DNA of 64,000 bases from Bdellovibrio sp. GT3 (GCF_037996765.1 NZ_JBBNAD010000005.1:528001-592000); one strand, 5' to 3'; numbered from the stretch's first letter, positions 50,523-58,422 are shown. The notes: a model not told the origin generated them from the letters alone. Program-made: numbers and translations.

Positions 50523-50893
50523 TTAGAGTTTTAATTTGTCAGCTCTTTATAACGGTCCTTGGCTACCTAGCCACACTGTTTTTTGCCGCACCTAATCATG
50601 CGGATTCATACCTTTGGGGCTCCCTAACTATCCTAATGAGCTTTGCCTTGATGGGATTGGGGTACGGGCTGATCTTCCAAAAGAAATTGGTTGCCCTAGG
50701 AGTCTCCCTTATTGTATTTAAGTACGCGATTTTAGGCATTATTATCTTCACTCTGACCAAACTCGATTGGTTTTCATCAATTGCGTTTGCCATGGGTGTT
50801 GCTAGCTTTATTGTTTCAGCAATCTATTATGCGATCAGTGAAGCTTTGAGAGAGGAAAAAGAAGATGGCGGCAGGAGCACACCACCCGTTTAA
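50519..50893 (+). CDS. atpI: ATP synthase subunit I (AtpI)
   Basis: 124 residues with four predicted membrane helices. AtpI helps assemble the c-ring. The gene overlaps its upstream neighbour by 4 bases and atpB by 29, giving a tightly packed unit. Sequence conservation in this family is low, so the call leans on topology and position. Confidence 0.8.
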   Translation: MIRVLICQLFITVLGYLATLFFAAPNHADSYLWGSLTILMSFALMGLGYGLIFQKKLVALGVSLIVFKYAILGIIIFTLTKLDWFSSIAFAMGVASFIVSAIYYAISEALREEKEDGGRSTPPV

Positions 50894-51572
50894 CTGGACA
50901 CAACTTATTCCAGGTGTAGGCCTTGAATATTATCACGTTGCAACTTTAGCAGTAGCAACAGTAGCAACTATCGGTGTTGGTTTGATGGCTCGTGCATCTT
51001 TGGGTAAAGGTGAAACGGCTGTTCTTCCTGCGGATAAATTTTCTGTTCGCGGAATCTTTGAAATGCTTACTGAAATGATGTCGGGATTGGCTGACATGGT
51101 TATCGGTGAACATGGCAAACACTATGTTCCGTTCTTCACTTCTGTATTCTTCTTCATCGTATTCAACAATTTGATCGGTATGATCCCGGGCATGACTCCG
51201 GCGACTGAAAACATCAATACGACTTTCGGTTTCGGTATCTTGATGTTCTTGTTCTATAACTTCCAAGGTGTGAAAGAAAACGGTCCTATCGCTTACCTAA
51301 AACACTTCATGGGTCCGGTTATCTTCCTGGCTCCGTTGATGTTCGTAATCGAAATCGTATCCCACTTGGTTCGTCCATTCTCATTGGGTCTTCGTCTTGC
51401 TAACGTAATGATGGGTGACCATACGGTACTATCTGTATTCTTGGATCTAGTACCAATCGGTGTACCAATTCCATTCTATATCATGGGATTGTTCGTATGC
51501 TTTGTTCAGGCTTTTGTATTTACTTTGCTTTCAATGGTTTACGTAGCATTCGCGATTGCACACGACCACTAA
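50865..51572 (+). CDS. atpB: ATP synthase subunit a
   Basis: 235 residues, about five or six membrane helices. Subunit a forms the proton half-channels. The essential arginine is in SLGLRLANVMMGDH, and the region FVQAFVFTLLSMVYVAFA carries the conserved Gln. Its ATG lies inside the end of atpI. The F1 genes are about 20 kb away, on the other side of the origin. Confidence 0.97.
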   Translation: MAAGAHHPFNWTQLIPGVGLEYYHVATLAVATVATIGVGLMARASLGKGETAVLPADKFSVRGIFEMLTEMMSGLADMVIGEHGKHYVPFFTSVFFFIVFNNLIGMIPGMTPATENINTTFGFGILMFLFYNFQGVKENGPIAYLKHFMGPVIFLAPLMFVIEIVSHLVRPFSLGLRLANVMMGDHTVLSVFLDLVPIGVPIPFYIMGLFVCFVQAFVFTLLSMVYVAFAIAHDH

Positions 51573-51609
51573 AAGGCAAATATTTAACCGTTCTCTAAAG
51601 GAGAAACAC

Positions 51610-51933
51610 ATGAAAAAAATGATCGTTGCACTAGTTGCTACTTTGGCTTCCGTATCTGCATTTGCACAAGAGGCAGCTGTTGCTGCTGCTCCAGTTGCTT
51701 CTACAACTGGTTTCGGTGACAAAGGTTTGATGGCTATCGCTGCTGCATTGACTATCGCTATCGCGGTATTCGGTGGTGCTATGGCTCAAGGTAAAACTGC
51801 TGCTACAGCTCTTGATGGTATCGCTCGTAACCCAGCGGCTTCTGGTAAGCTTTTGATCCCAATGATCTTGGGTCTAGCTCTTATCGAGTCTCTAGTTATC
51901 TACGCGTTGATCATCGCTTTGAAACTTTCTTAA
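51610..51933 (+). CDS. atpE: ATP synthase subunit c
   Basis: 107 residues from the ATG at 51610, which has AAAGGAG upstream. Subunit c forms the rotating ring. A signal-peptide-like start (MIVALVATLASVSAFAQ) and an Ala-rich stretch precede the two-helix hairpin, with the polar loop LDGIARNPAASGK and the ion-binding Glu in LALIESLVIYAL. The N-terminal extension is longer than the 80-residue norm. Gln before the loop and Ser after Glu are shared with sodium-type rings, but the Thr that follows is Leu. Confidence 0.96.
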   Translation: MKKMIVALVATLASVSAFAQEAAVAAAPVASTTGFGDKGLMAIAAALTIAIAVFGGAMAQGKTAATALDGIARNPAASGKLLIPMILGLALIESLVIYALIIALKLS

Positions 51934-51981
51934 TTAACGGCGCTTCTAAGCGCAGTAATTAAAAAGATCAGAAATGATTAT

Positions 51982-52011
51982 AAAAAGGCTGGGTTCGTCC
52001 CGGCCTTTTTT
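51982..52011 (+). terminator. Terminator after atpE
   Basis: AAAAAGGCTGGG and CCCGGCCTTTTT form a GC-rich stem around TTCGT with a trailing T run. It closes the rightward atpI-atpB-atpE unit. Confidence 0.9.
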
Positions 52012-52067
52012 ATTTTGTACAGGGACACACTTTCTCCAAGGTACGGTCTACCTTAATCCCAGCATTT

Positions 52068-52099
52068 ACACCCGCTACGGGTGTGCGGTCGTCCGCAGT
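52068..52099. repeat. Double palindrome, copy 1
   Basis: Two adjacent palindromes: ACACCCG CTA CGGGTGT (52068-52084) and GCGGTCGTCCGC (52085-52096), followed by AGT. The same compound element recurs at 53224-53255. Confidence 0.8.
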
Positions 52100-52141
52100 T
52101 AATATAAATCCAAAATTTCCTATTTACCTTGCCCTTGGGAC

Positions 52142-52165
52142 AACCTCGATAAATAACCTGAGGTT
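52142..52165. promoter_or_regulatory. Inverted repeat at merR-like gene start
   Basis: AACCTC (52142-52147) and GAGGTT (52160-52165) flank 12 bases just before the ATG at 52169, and the right arm overlaps the ribosome-binding site. It may be an autoregulatory operator or an RNA hairpin that hides the site. Confidence 0.5.
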
Positions 52166-52168
52166 AGG

Positions 52169-53173
52169 ATGAAGAACTGGCTTACCATTGGACAATTTGC
52201 GAATTCGATTGGCGTATCGGCAAAGGCATTACGTCTTTACGAAGACATGGGTTTGTTGAAATCCCATGTGCGTGGGGAAAATGGCTATCGCTATTACGAT
52301 GAAACACAATTGGATCTTGCTCGCCGTCTAAAGGAATTCAAAGATTTGGGTTTCACATTGGCGGAAATCAAAGCCCTTCTTGAGGCCGACGAGTCTTTAG
52401 ATTCCGATAAACTTGCGACTTCAATGCATGTACGCCTAAAAGATATTTCCCAACAGGCAGAACTTCTAAAATCCCAAAAAGAACAGATCGAATGCATCCT
52501 CTCCTCTTTACAAAAGAAACAAGAACCGCTTGAGGCGGAACAAAGGAGAGCGATCATGAGTTACTACGGTAAAGTTTCGATTCTGATTACAGGTTGCGAT
52601 GGGTTGGAAAAAACTGCGCATTTCGTGCATGAACATTTTAAAAGTGCTGGCCAGGATGTGCCGATCTTAATGTGGTCGGCTGGTATGGAGTTGCCAGAGG
52701 CAAAACCATATATTTTGATTCTACCTGAAAAGTACCTGGAACAAGAAGATGTTCTAAGAATTAATGCGGATGTGATTGTGATTAAAAGCGTCAGTATTCA
52801 TTCTGAAGAAATGGAAAAAACGTATTTGCGCTTGTTTGCCGAAGCAGGTCCGCATGTCACAACGGTGATTAATGCTGATGATCGTGCGTCGGTTTCGTTT
52901 GCGGGCCAAGAAAATGTACGTAAAGGTCGAATTTTCTACTTCACCAAAAATCGAGCTTTAGAGCCACAGATTCAAAACATTGGTGGCGTTATTAGTAGCG
53001 GCGAAGATCTAGAAATCTATGGATTCAATTTGAAAAATTCAAAAGTTGAAATGAAGTATAAAAAGATACTGGCGTTCGAAGACGAGATTGCACTTGTTTC
53101 TTCATTTGCGGCGGTGATGTCAGCAGGGCTTGAGAAAGAGAATCTTGTTGGAACACTTGCGCTGATCAAATAA
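52169..53173 (+). CDS. MerR-type regulator fused to a Mur-ligase-like domain
   Basis: 334 residues. Residues 1-75 are a clear MerR winged helix (LTIGQFANSIGVSAKALRLY, GYRYYDETQLD, FTLAEIKALL), followed by a helical linker to about 128. The remainder resembles the central domain of Mur ligases: ILITGCDGLEKTAHFVHEHF where ligases have a GTNGKT P-loop (here changed), DVIVIKSVSIH, TTVINADD, and SSFAAVMSAGLEKENLVGTL in place of the N-A-x-A-A-x-A segment. It lacks the N- and C-terminal Mur domains. It may sense a peptidoglycan precursor or nucleotide; this is inference. An internal AAGGAG lies seven bases before Met130, at the domain junction. It is monocistronic. Confidence 0.7.
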   Translation: MKNWLTIGQFANSIGVSAKALRLYEDMGLLKSHVRGENGYRYYDETQLDLARRLKEFKDLGFTLAEIKALLEADESLDSDKLATSMHVRLKDISQQAELLKSQKEQIECILSSLQKKQEPLEAEQRRAIMSYYGKVSILITGCDGLEKTAHFVHEHFKSAGQDVPILMWSAGMELPEAKPYILILPEKYLEQEDVLRINADVIVIKSVSIHSEEMEKTYLRLFAEAGPHVTTVINADDRASVSFAGQENVRKGRIFYFTKNRALEPQIQNIGGVISSGEDLEIYGFNLKNSKVEMKYKKILAFEDEIALVSSFAAVMSAGLEKENLVGTLALIK

Positions 53174-53176
53174 TAA

Positions 53177-53208
53177 AAAAAGGGCCGGTGTTTTCACCAG
53201 CCCTTTTC
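53177..53208 (+). terminator. Terminator after merR-like gene
   Basis: AAAGGGCCGGTG and CACCAGCCCTTT with loop TTTT form a stem with one internal mismatch, followed by T residues. Confidence 0.85.
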
Positions 53209-53223
53209 GTATTCGTAATTTCT

Positions 53224-53255
53224 ACATCCGATTCGGATGTGCGGACGTCCGCAGT
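53224..53255. repeat. Double palindrome, copy 2
   Basis: ACATCCG ATT CGGATGT (53224-53240) is followed directly by the perfect palindrome GCGGACGTCCGC (53241-53252) and AGT. The arrangement and the second palindrome match copy 1 at 52068. Confidence 0.8.
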
Positions 53256-53281
53256 CTCCGTCGGGAAGTAAGGCCGTACCT

Positions 53282-54649
53282 TTAAAGGTATTTGTTAACC
53301 ACAGCTTCAACGCGGTCTTGGATGCGTTTCATGCCGGCTGCTGTTGTTGCTTCGTAGCGCACAACCAATACGGGTTGTGTATTTGAAGAGCGGCACAATG
53401 CCCAACCGTCTTCGAAGCTTAGGCGGATGCCGTCAGTTAGATCTACTTTGTAGTCTGCGCCTGGGCCGCCTTTGAAAGCTTCTTTCATTTTCTCAACGAT
53501 CAAAACTTTTTTCTCTTCAGTCGTGTCGATGCGGATTTCAGGTGTGTTGAATGCTGGTGGCAAACCTTCCAACAATTGTGGAATTGTTTTGCCAGTTTTT
53601 GCCAGGATTTCCACCAGGCGAAGACCTGCATAAGGAGCATCATCGTAACCGTAATTGCGATCTGCAAAGAAGATGTGACCAGACATCTCGCCACCGAATG
53701 GTGCTTTTTCAACTTTGATTTTTTCTTTGATTAAAGAGTGACCTGTTTTCCACATGATGGGTTGGCCACCGTGTGCTGCGATGTCGTGATACAAGCGATC
53801 AGAACATTTAACGTCACCTACGATTTTTGCACCTTTGTTTGTCTCAAGGATCGAGCGAGAGATGATAGTCATCAACTCGTCACCGTAAACCATGCGACCC
53901 GTATGATCGACCACACCGATGCGATCAGCATCACCGTCAAAGCCGATACCGCAAACGGCACCCTCTTTTTTAACCTGTGCAGCTAAATCCACAAGGTTTT
54001 CCTCAACCGTTGGATCTGGGTGATGATTTGGGAAAGTACCATCTGGTTCTTCGAACATGATTGTCGGCTTCAAACCACATGCTTCAAATAGACCGCGAAC
54101 AACGGAACCACCGGCACCGTTTCCGCAATCCAATACGACTTTAACGTTCTTCAGTTGGCCGAATTCTTTTTTATAGTGCTCGTAGTAGCTTGGACGGATG
54201 TCGAAAGACTCCACAGAGCCTTTGCCATCGATGTACTCGCCCTTTTCGATAATTTTGCGAAGAGTTTGGATTTCTTCACCAAAGATCGTTGTTTTGCCCA
54301 AAGAGATTTTGAAACCGTTGAACTCAGGAGGATTGTGGGAACCAGTTACTTGAACGGCGCCGTCCACTTTCATCGTGAATGTCGAGAAATAGCACACAGG
54401 GCTCGTTACAAGGCCCAAGTGAATAACCTTAGCTCCTGAATCAACAAAACCTTTTTCCATGCTTTTAACGATGGCTGGAGAGCTTACACGGGCATCGTGA
54501 CCGATAGTCAGCGTAGGATTAGAAATATTTTTTACGTTCTTCATATGAACGACGAAGGCGCGCGCCAGAATATAGGCGAAGTTGTCATCGAACTGACCGT
54601 TGTAAACACCGCGGATGTCGTATTCTCTAAAAATAACTGGTTGATACAT
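53282..54649 (-). CDS. Phosphomannomutase/phosphoglucomutase
   Basis: 455 residues, the usual length for the AlgC/ManB group of alpha-D-phosphohexomutases, which interconvert hexose 1- and 6-phosphates for sugar-nucleotide synthesis. The phosphoserine loop is QVTGSHNPPEFNGFK, the metal loop GFDGDADRIGV, the sugar loop GGEMSGHIFF, and the phosphate-binding region RSSNTQPVLVVR. GAGGTT precedes the ATG. It is convergent with the merR-like gene. Substrate preference cannot be read from the sequence. Confidence 0.93.
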   Translation of the reverse strand: MYQPVIFREYDIRGVYNGQFDDNFAYILARAFVVHMKNVKNISNPTLTIGHDARVSSPAIVKSMEKGFVDSGAKVIHLGLVTSPVCYFSTFTMKVDGAVQVTGSHNPPEFNGFKISLGKTTIFGEEIQTLRKIIEKGEYIDGKGSVESFDIRPSYYEHYKKEFGQLKNVKVVLDCGNGAGGSVVRGLFEACGLKPTIMFEEPDGTFPNHHPDPTVEENLVDLAAQVKKEGAVCGIGFDGDADRIGVVDHTGRMVYGDELMTIISRSILETNKGAKIVGDVKCSDRLYHDIAAHGGQPIMWKTGHSLIKEKIKVEKAPFGGEMSGHIFFADRNYGYDDAPYAGLRLVEILAKTGKTIPQLLEGLPPAFNTPEIRIDTTEEKKVLIVEKMKEAFKGGPGADYKVDLTDGIRLSFEDGWALCRSSNTQPVLVVRYEATTAAGMKRIQDRVEAVVNKYL

Positions 54650-54692
54650 TATAACCTCACTAGGTATTGGAAATGACTAGAATTAATACTAA

Positions 54693-55649
54693 CTAGGCCC
54701 GCTGTCGAGCTAAATTAACAGCCCACTTAATTGCATCTATCATAGAGTTTGGGTTGGCCTTGTTTTTACCAAAAATATCCTTGGCAGTTCCGTGATCGAC
54801 ACTGGTTCTGACAAATGGAATGCCTAGGCTGATGTGGACGCCGCTGTCTTGTCCGTGAATCATTTTAAAAGGAATCAAACCCTGATCATGGTAAAGGCAT
54901 AGGTAGACAGAGTATTTCTTCCAGTTCTCCTTAAAGAAGGCGGCATCAGGAACCAAAGGCCCCACATATGGAATTCCTTTTTCGGCCGCAAAAGACTGTA
55001 GATTTGGGAAAACCATGAGTTCTTCAGAGCCAATCATCCCTTGCTCGCCAGAGTGAGGATTAAGGCCCAAGACTCCAATTGGTTTTGCGCGCTTGGATGG
55101 CGGCAGTGATTTACGTAAAGTATCCGCGCTCAATAAAGCCTCTGCAACGGTGCTAAAGCTTATGTGTTTTGTAATCTGAGAAACAGGCAAATGCCCCGTC
55201 GCCAAAACCACATTGAACTCGCTACCCGCAAAACCCATATGGACGGTTTTTGTTTTTGAAATGCGTTTTAGAATATCGGTGTGCCCAAGATCCTTAAATC
55301 CAGCATCCTTAATCAGAGTCTTTGAAAGTGGACCCGTTGCCATGCCCTGCAGTTGGTTTTTCATGCAGGCTTTAGCTGTCAGGTCCACCCAGTGTGCCGG
55401 GGTTAAATCCGAGCAAATATCTACAAGATAAGGACCTTCGATTTTCAGGGCTTCTTCGATGGTGTCGACTACGATGCGTTTAAACTTTTGATCAATTAAC
55501 TTCAGATATTTGGTGGAGGCGTTGTCGTTCCTCCACATGATGAATTGGATGTCTTTCAGAGGGCCCAGCTTATGAAGTGCCTTTGCGGTAACTTCGAAGC
55601 CAACGCCGTCATCATCCCCAGTGGTAAGCGCAATTCGAATTCTACTCAT
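54693..55649 (-). CDS. pdxA: 4-hydroxythreonine-4-phosphate dehydrogenase PdxA
   Basis: 318 residues. PdxA oxidises 4-phosphohydroxy-threonine in vitamin B6 synthesis. The family blocks are TGDDDGVGFEV (usually TGDPAGIGPE), GPLSKTLIKDAGFKDLGHTD with the metal His, LNPHSGEQGMIGSEE and YHDQGLIPFKM. The altered first loop is a notable divergence. It overlaps the end of the upstream SurA-like gene by eight bases, echoing the surA-pdxA pairing of E. coli. Confidence 0.92.
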   Translation of the reverse strand: MSRIRIALTTGDDDGVGFEVTAKALHKLGPLKDIQFIMWRNDNASTKYLKLIDQKFKRIVVDTIEEALKIEGPYLVDICSDLTPAHWVDLTAKACMKNQLQGMATGPLSKTLIKDAGFKDLGHTDILKRISKTKTVHMGFAGSEFNVVLATGHLPVSQITKHISFSTVAEALLSADTLRKSLPPSKRAKPIGVLGLNPHSGEQGMIGSEELMVFPNLQSFAAEKGIPYVGPLVPDAAFFKENWKKYSVYLCLYHDQGLIPFKMIHGQDSGVHISLGIPFVRTSVDHGTAKDIFGKNKANPNSMIDAIKWAVNLARQRA

Positions 55650-56586
55650 TGATTCTGATAAAGGCGTCGTCGCGTTTGTTTTGCAACCACAAGCGCAACT
55701 GACGTTTGAAGCTGGTTTCCATCAATTGAGCCTTGATGCGATCCTTTTGTTTTTCAAAATTTGGATCAGAAGTCAGCTTACGGCCGGTAAGTTTGGCAAT
55801 GTGATAACCCATGCGTGATTTGATAACACCAGTGGTTTCACCAACAGTCAGGCCAGCAATCGCTTCTTCAACCTCGGGCATGAATTCGCCGGACTTGAAT
55901 GTGCCAAGTGCACCACCGGAGGAGAAATTTGGATCTTCACTAAACTGCTGCGCCAGGGTTTCGAAGTTTTCACCGGAGCGCAATTTGGAAAGAACATTTT
56001 CGGCGCGTTTGAAAGCGGCCTCTGCCCCACCCTTTTTAGGGTTAAAGAAGATGTGAGATACCGAGAACTCATCTATTGAAGGCTTGTTCTTCGGATTGGA
56101 CTTCAGATATTCATTTAAAGCGTCTTCATCCGAGATGCGAAGCTTGGAAATGATCTCTGTATCCATCAGGTTTGATTTCTCAATCTTGTCTTTCAGGAAA
56201 ACCTTGTACTCATTAACATCAACGCCCTGGCCTTTAAGGATGTTTCCAAGCTCTGCTTCGCTTACGTTGTTTCTTTTGGCCATTTCTTTGAAGTCTTGTT
56301 CAACGCGGGCATTGGTTACGGACAAATTCAGACGTTTGATTTCGGAGAAAATAATCTTCTCGTTAATCAAGTAGTCCATTTGTGCTTTTCTATCTTTTTT
56401 CAATTCGTCGACAGATTTGCCATCCAACAAAGCATCATCCACCATACCAGGTTTGGAAATTCGACTTTGTAATTCCTTAAGGTCAGACTCAAGGATGATT
56501 TCGTTGTTCACGACAGCCAAAGTTTTTTCAATGACTTCGGCCTTAACTGGAGCTGCGACTAATAAAGAAAAAAGCAAACTAATCAT
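55642..56586 (-). CDS. SurA-like periplasmic peptidyl-prolyl isomerase
   Basis: 314 residues. A signal peptide (SLLFSLLVAAPVKA) precedes a SurA-type N-domain (TLAVVNNEIILESDLKELQ) and one parvulin domain (FSVSHIFFNPKKGGAE, EDPNFSSGGALGTFKSGEFM, GVIKSRMGYHIAKL). E. coli SurA has two parvulin domains and 428 residues, so this is a single-domain version. SurA escorts outer-membrane proteins. It overlaps pdxA and the upstream parvulin gene by eight bases each. Confidence 0.9.
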   Translation of the reverse strand: MISLLFSLLVAAPVKAEVIEKTLAVVNNEIILESDLKELQSRISKPGMVDDALLDGKSVDELKKDRKAQMDYLINEKIIFSEIKRLNLSVTNARVEQDFKEMAKRNNVSEAELGNILKGQGVDVNEYKVFLKDKIEKSNLMDTEIISKLRISDEDALNEYLKSNPKNKPSIDEFSVSHIFFNPKKGGAEAAFKRAENVLSKLRSGENFETLAQQFSEDPNFSSGGALGTFKSGEFMPEVEEAIAGLTVGETTGVIKSRMGYHIAKLTGRKLTSDPNFEKQKDRIKAQLMETSFKRQLRLWLQNKRDDAFIRINE

Positions 56587-57547
56587 TATCCCCTCGGGTA
56601 TCTACGGAAATGGAGTTCATCAATTCGTGATCCTTTAGGACTTTACTACTTCTGAGCTGAGCATCAAGCCATGCGACGTATTCTGCCTGCTCGCGTTGTG
56701 CTTTAAGAGCCCGAGTAATTTGCGGACGTACTTCTTCGAGCGTTAAAGTGGAGGCCGGAGCCTTTTTTTCTACACGAATCAGATGAATACCGAAGGGGCT
56801 TTTGATGGTTTGAGTACCGGCAGAGTTTGTAAACAGGCGGTCAAAGTAGTCCACAGTGCCTTTTTCAATCCAACCAACCACGCCGCCGGACTTTGCCTCT
56901 GGCGTAATGGAGAACTTCTTGGCAAGTTCAGCAAAATCTTTAGTTTTCAAATCTGTTTTAATGGCATCTGCTTTGGCTTCTTCATCAACGACGATCTGAC
57001 GGATATAAATGCGCTCTTTGCGTTTATACATATCCTTGTGATCATCGTAATAGCGTTTGATCTCGTCTTCGGCGATGGGCTTGGCCTTCTCATTGATTTT
57101 TTTGAAAACCTCACGCTCGATCAGGCTGTAGCGTAAGTCCTCGCGCCATTCCGCAAAAGATAAATTCTCTTGAGCCAGTGCGCGACGAAATGCAAGGTCA
57201 TCTGGATAGTTGGCGCGCAATTTATCCACTTCGGCATCAAGAGTGTTTTCTGACACGACGATTTTCTGAGCGCGTGCCCAATCCAAGGTTAAGCTTTTAA
57301 CCAGGAAGTCGCGTAAGATGTCTTCTTTGATTCTTTGGACGTTATTGGGGTCTTTGGCGGCAAGCGCATCAAAGTTTTTAAGTTTTCTAGCCAGTTGATT
57401 GGCGAACTCTTTGGCGGTTAATACGTGCTCATTTACCTTCTGAACAGGTTTCTTGGAAACCTTCTGGTAATTGGATGGGCAACCTGCCAAAAACACACTT
57501 GTTAAAATAAAAAGCCCCGCTTTAACGGGGCTCTTTAGGAATTTCAT
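56579..57547 (-). CDS. Parvulin-type peptidyl-prolyl isomerase lipoprotein
   Basis: 322 residues. The start MKFLKSPVKAGLFIL leads to a lipobox (VFLAGC, Cys23 region), so it is a PrsA-like lipoprotein. A SurA-like helical domain follows, then a parvulin domain (IYIRQIVVDEEAKAD, ITPEAKSGGVVGWIEKGTVD, SPFGIHLIRVEKK). It is the middle of three parvulin genes. An intrinsic-terminator-like hairpin sits inside its signal-peptide codons. Confidence 0.9.
   Translation of the reverse strand: MKFLKSPVKAGLFILTSVFLAGCPSNYQKVSKKPVQKVNEHVLTAKEFANQLARKLKNFDALAAKDPNNVQRIKEDILRDFLVKSLTLDWARAQKIVVSENTLDAEVDKLRANYPDDLAFRRALAQENLSFAEWREDLRYSLIEREVFKKINEKAKPIAEDEIKRYYDDHKDMYKRKERIYIRQIVVDEEAKADAIKTDLKTKDFAELAKKFSITPEAKSGGVVGWIEKGTVDYFDRLFTNSAGTQTIKSPFGIHLIRVEKKAPASTLTLEEVRPQITRALKAQREQAEYVAWLDAQLRSSKVLKDHELMNSISVDTRGDND
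57503..57532 (-). terminator. Intrinsic-terminator-like hairpin within coding sequence
   Basis: On the leftward transcript AGCCCCG TTAAAG CGGGGCT is followed by TTTTTATTTT. It lies within codons 6-15 of the parvulin lipoprotein gene, downstream of the first parvulin gene. Confidence 0.75.
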
Positions 57548-57559
57548 TAGAGTATTTCC

Positions 57560-58369
57560 TTATTTGATAAGGTTTTTGTTTTCTTTAATGGAGTAGGATT
57601 TTTTCAACTTCTCAAAGTACTCATTAAAGATCACTTTTCTTTTCTCATCGTATACTGCCGCTCTGATTTGGCGTTTATCCGCGTTTTCAAAGCTGCGACG
57701 ACCCGTTAGCTTAATGATGTGGAATCCATATGGAGATTCGATGAGCCCGTTAATTTCACCGACCTTCATGCCGATTGCCGCTTCATAGTATGCTGGAACG
57801 ATTGTAACACGAGACTGCCAGCCGATGTCACCACCCGCTTGCTTGGAAATCGCGTCGTCAGAATAAAGCTTAACCAGCTCTTCAAACGGACGCTTTGATT
57901 TTTTCACTTCAGCGTAGATTTCATCAGCACGCTTGCGAGCTTCCGCGATTTGCGCCGGAGTTGCACCCTGTTTAAACTCAATCAGGATGTTGCTTGTGCG
58001 GATTTCAGGATTGGTTTTATACCAGTCTTGCATTTCTTTGTCAGAGATCGTGATCTTTTGGATTTTTGGGCCCAATTCTTTTTCAAGAAGTGCTTTATAC
58101 ATAGCCTGGCGCAATTGTTCCTGAACAATTGGGTCTTTTTCCAGATTGCGCTTTTCAGCTTCCTGCAAGCCCACTTCGTAGCGAACCATGTCTTCAAGGA
58201 AAAGGTCTTTAGTTGGAGGGTTTGAAGTTTTAGACTTAATGTCATTGTACTTCTTGTTGAACTCGTCCAGGGTGATTGTTTTTTTACCCACTTGAGCCAA
58301 CACGTCAGAAGATTTTTGCGCGAACGCGGGTGCCGCGATGAGCATCAAGATGCTAATAACTAATTTCAT
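57560..58369 (-). CDS. Periplasmic parvulin-type peptidyl-prolyl isomerase
   Basis: 269 residues. A signal peptide (VISILMLIAAPAFAQ) is followed by a short helical region and a parvulin domain (EIRTSNILIEFKQGA, DDAISKQAGGDIGWQSRVTI, SPYGFHIIKLTGRR). It resembles PpiC/PrsA foldases. It is the first of the three-parvulin leftward cluster; the next gene begins 12 bases on. Confidence 0.92.
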   Translation of the reverse strand: MKLVISILMLIAAPAFAQKSSDVLAQVGKKTITLDEFNKKYNDIKSKTSNPPTKDLFLEDMVRYEVGLQEAEKRNLEKDPIVQEQLRQAMYKALLEKELGPKIQKITISDKEMQDWYKTNPEIRTSNILIEFKQGATPAQIAEARKRADEIYAEVKKSKRPFEELVKLYSDDAISKQAGGDIGWQSRVTIVPAYYEAAIGMKVGEINGLIESPYGFHIIKLTGRRSFENADKRQIRAAVYDEKRKVIFNEYFEKLKKSYSIKENKNLIK

Positions 58370-58422
58370 ACTTTAAAAGTCCCTTTAAAAAGTTGAATAC
58401 AAACTATGTTAAAACGCTAGCA

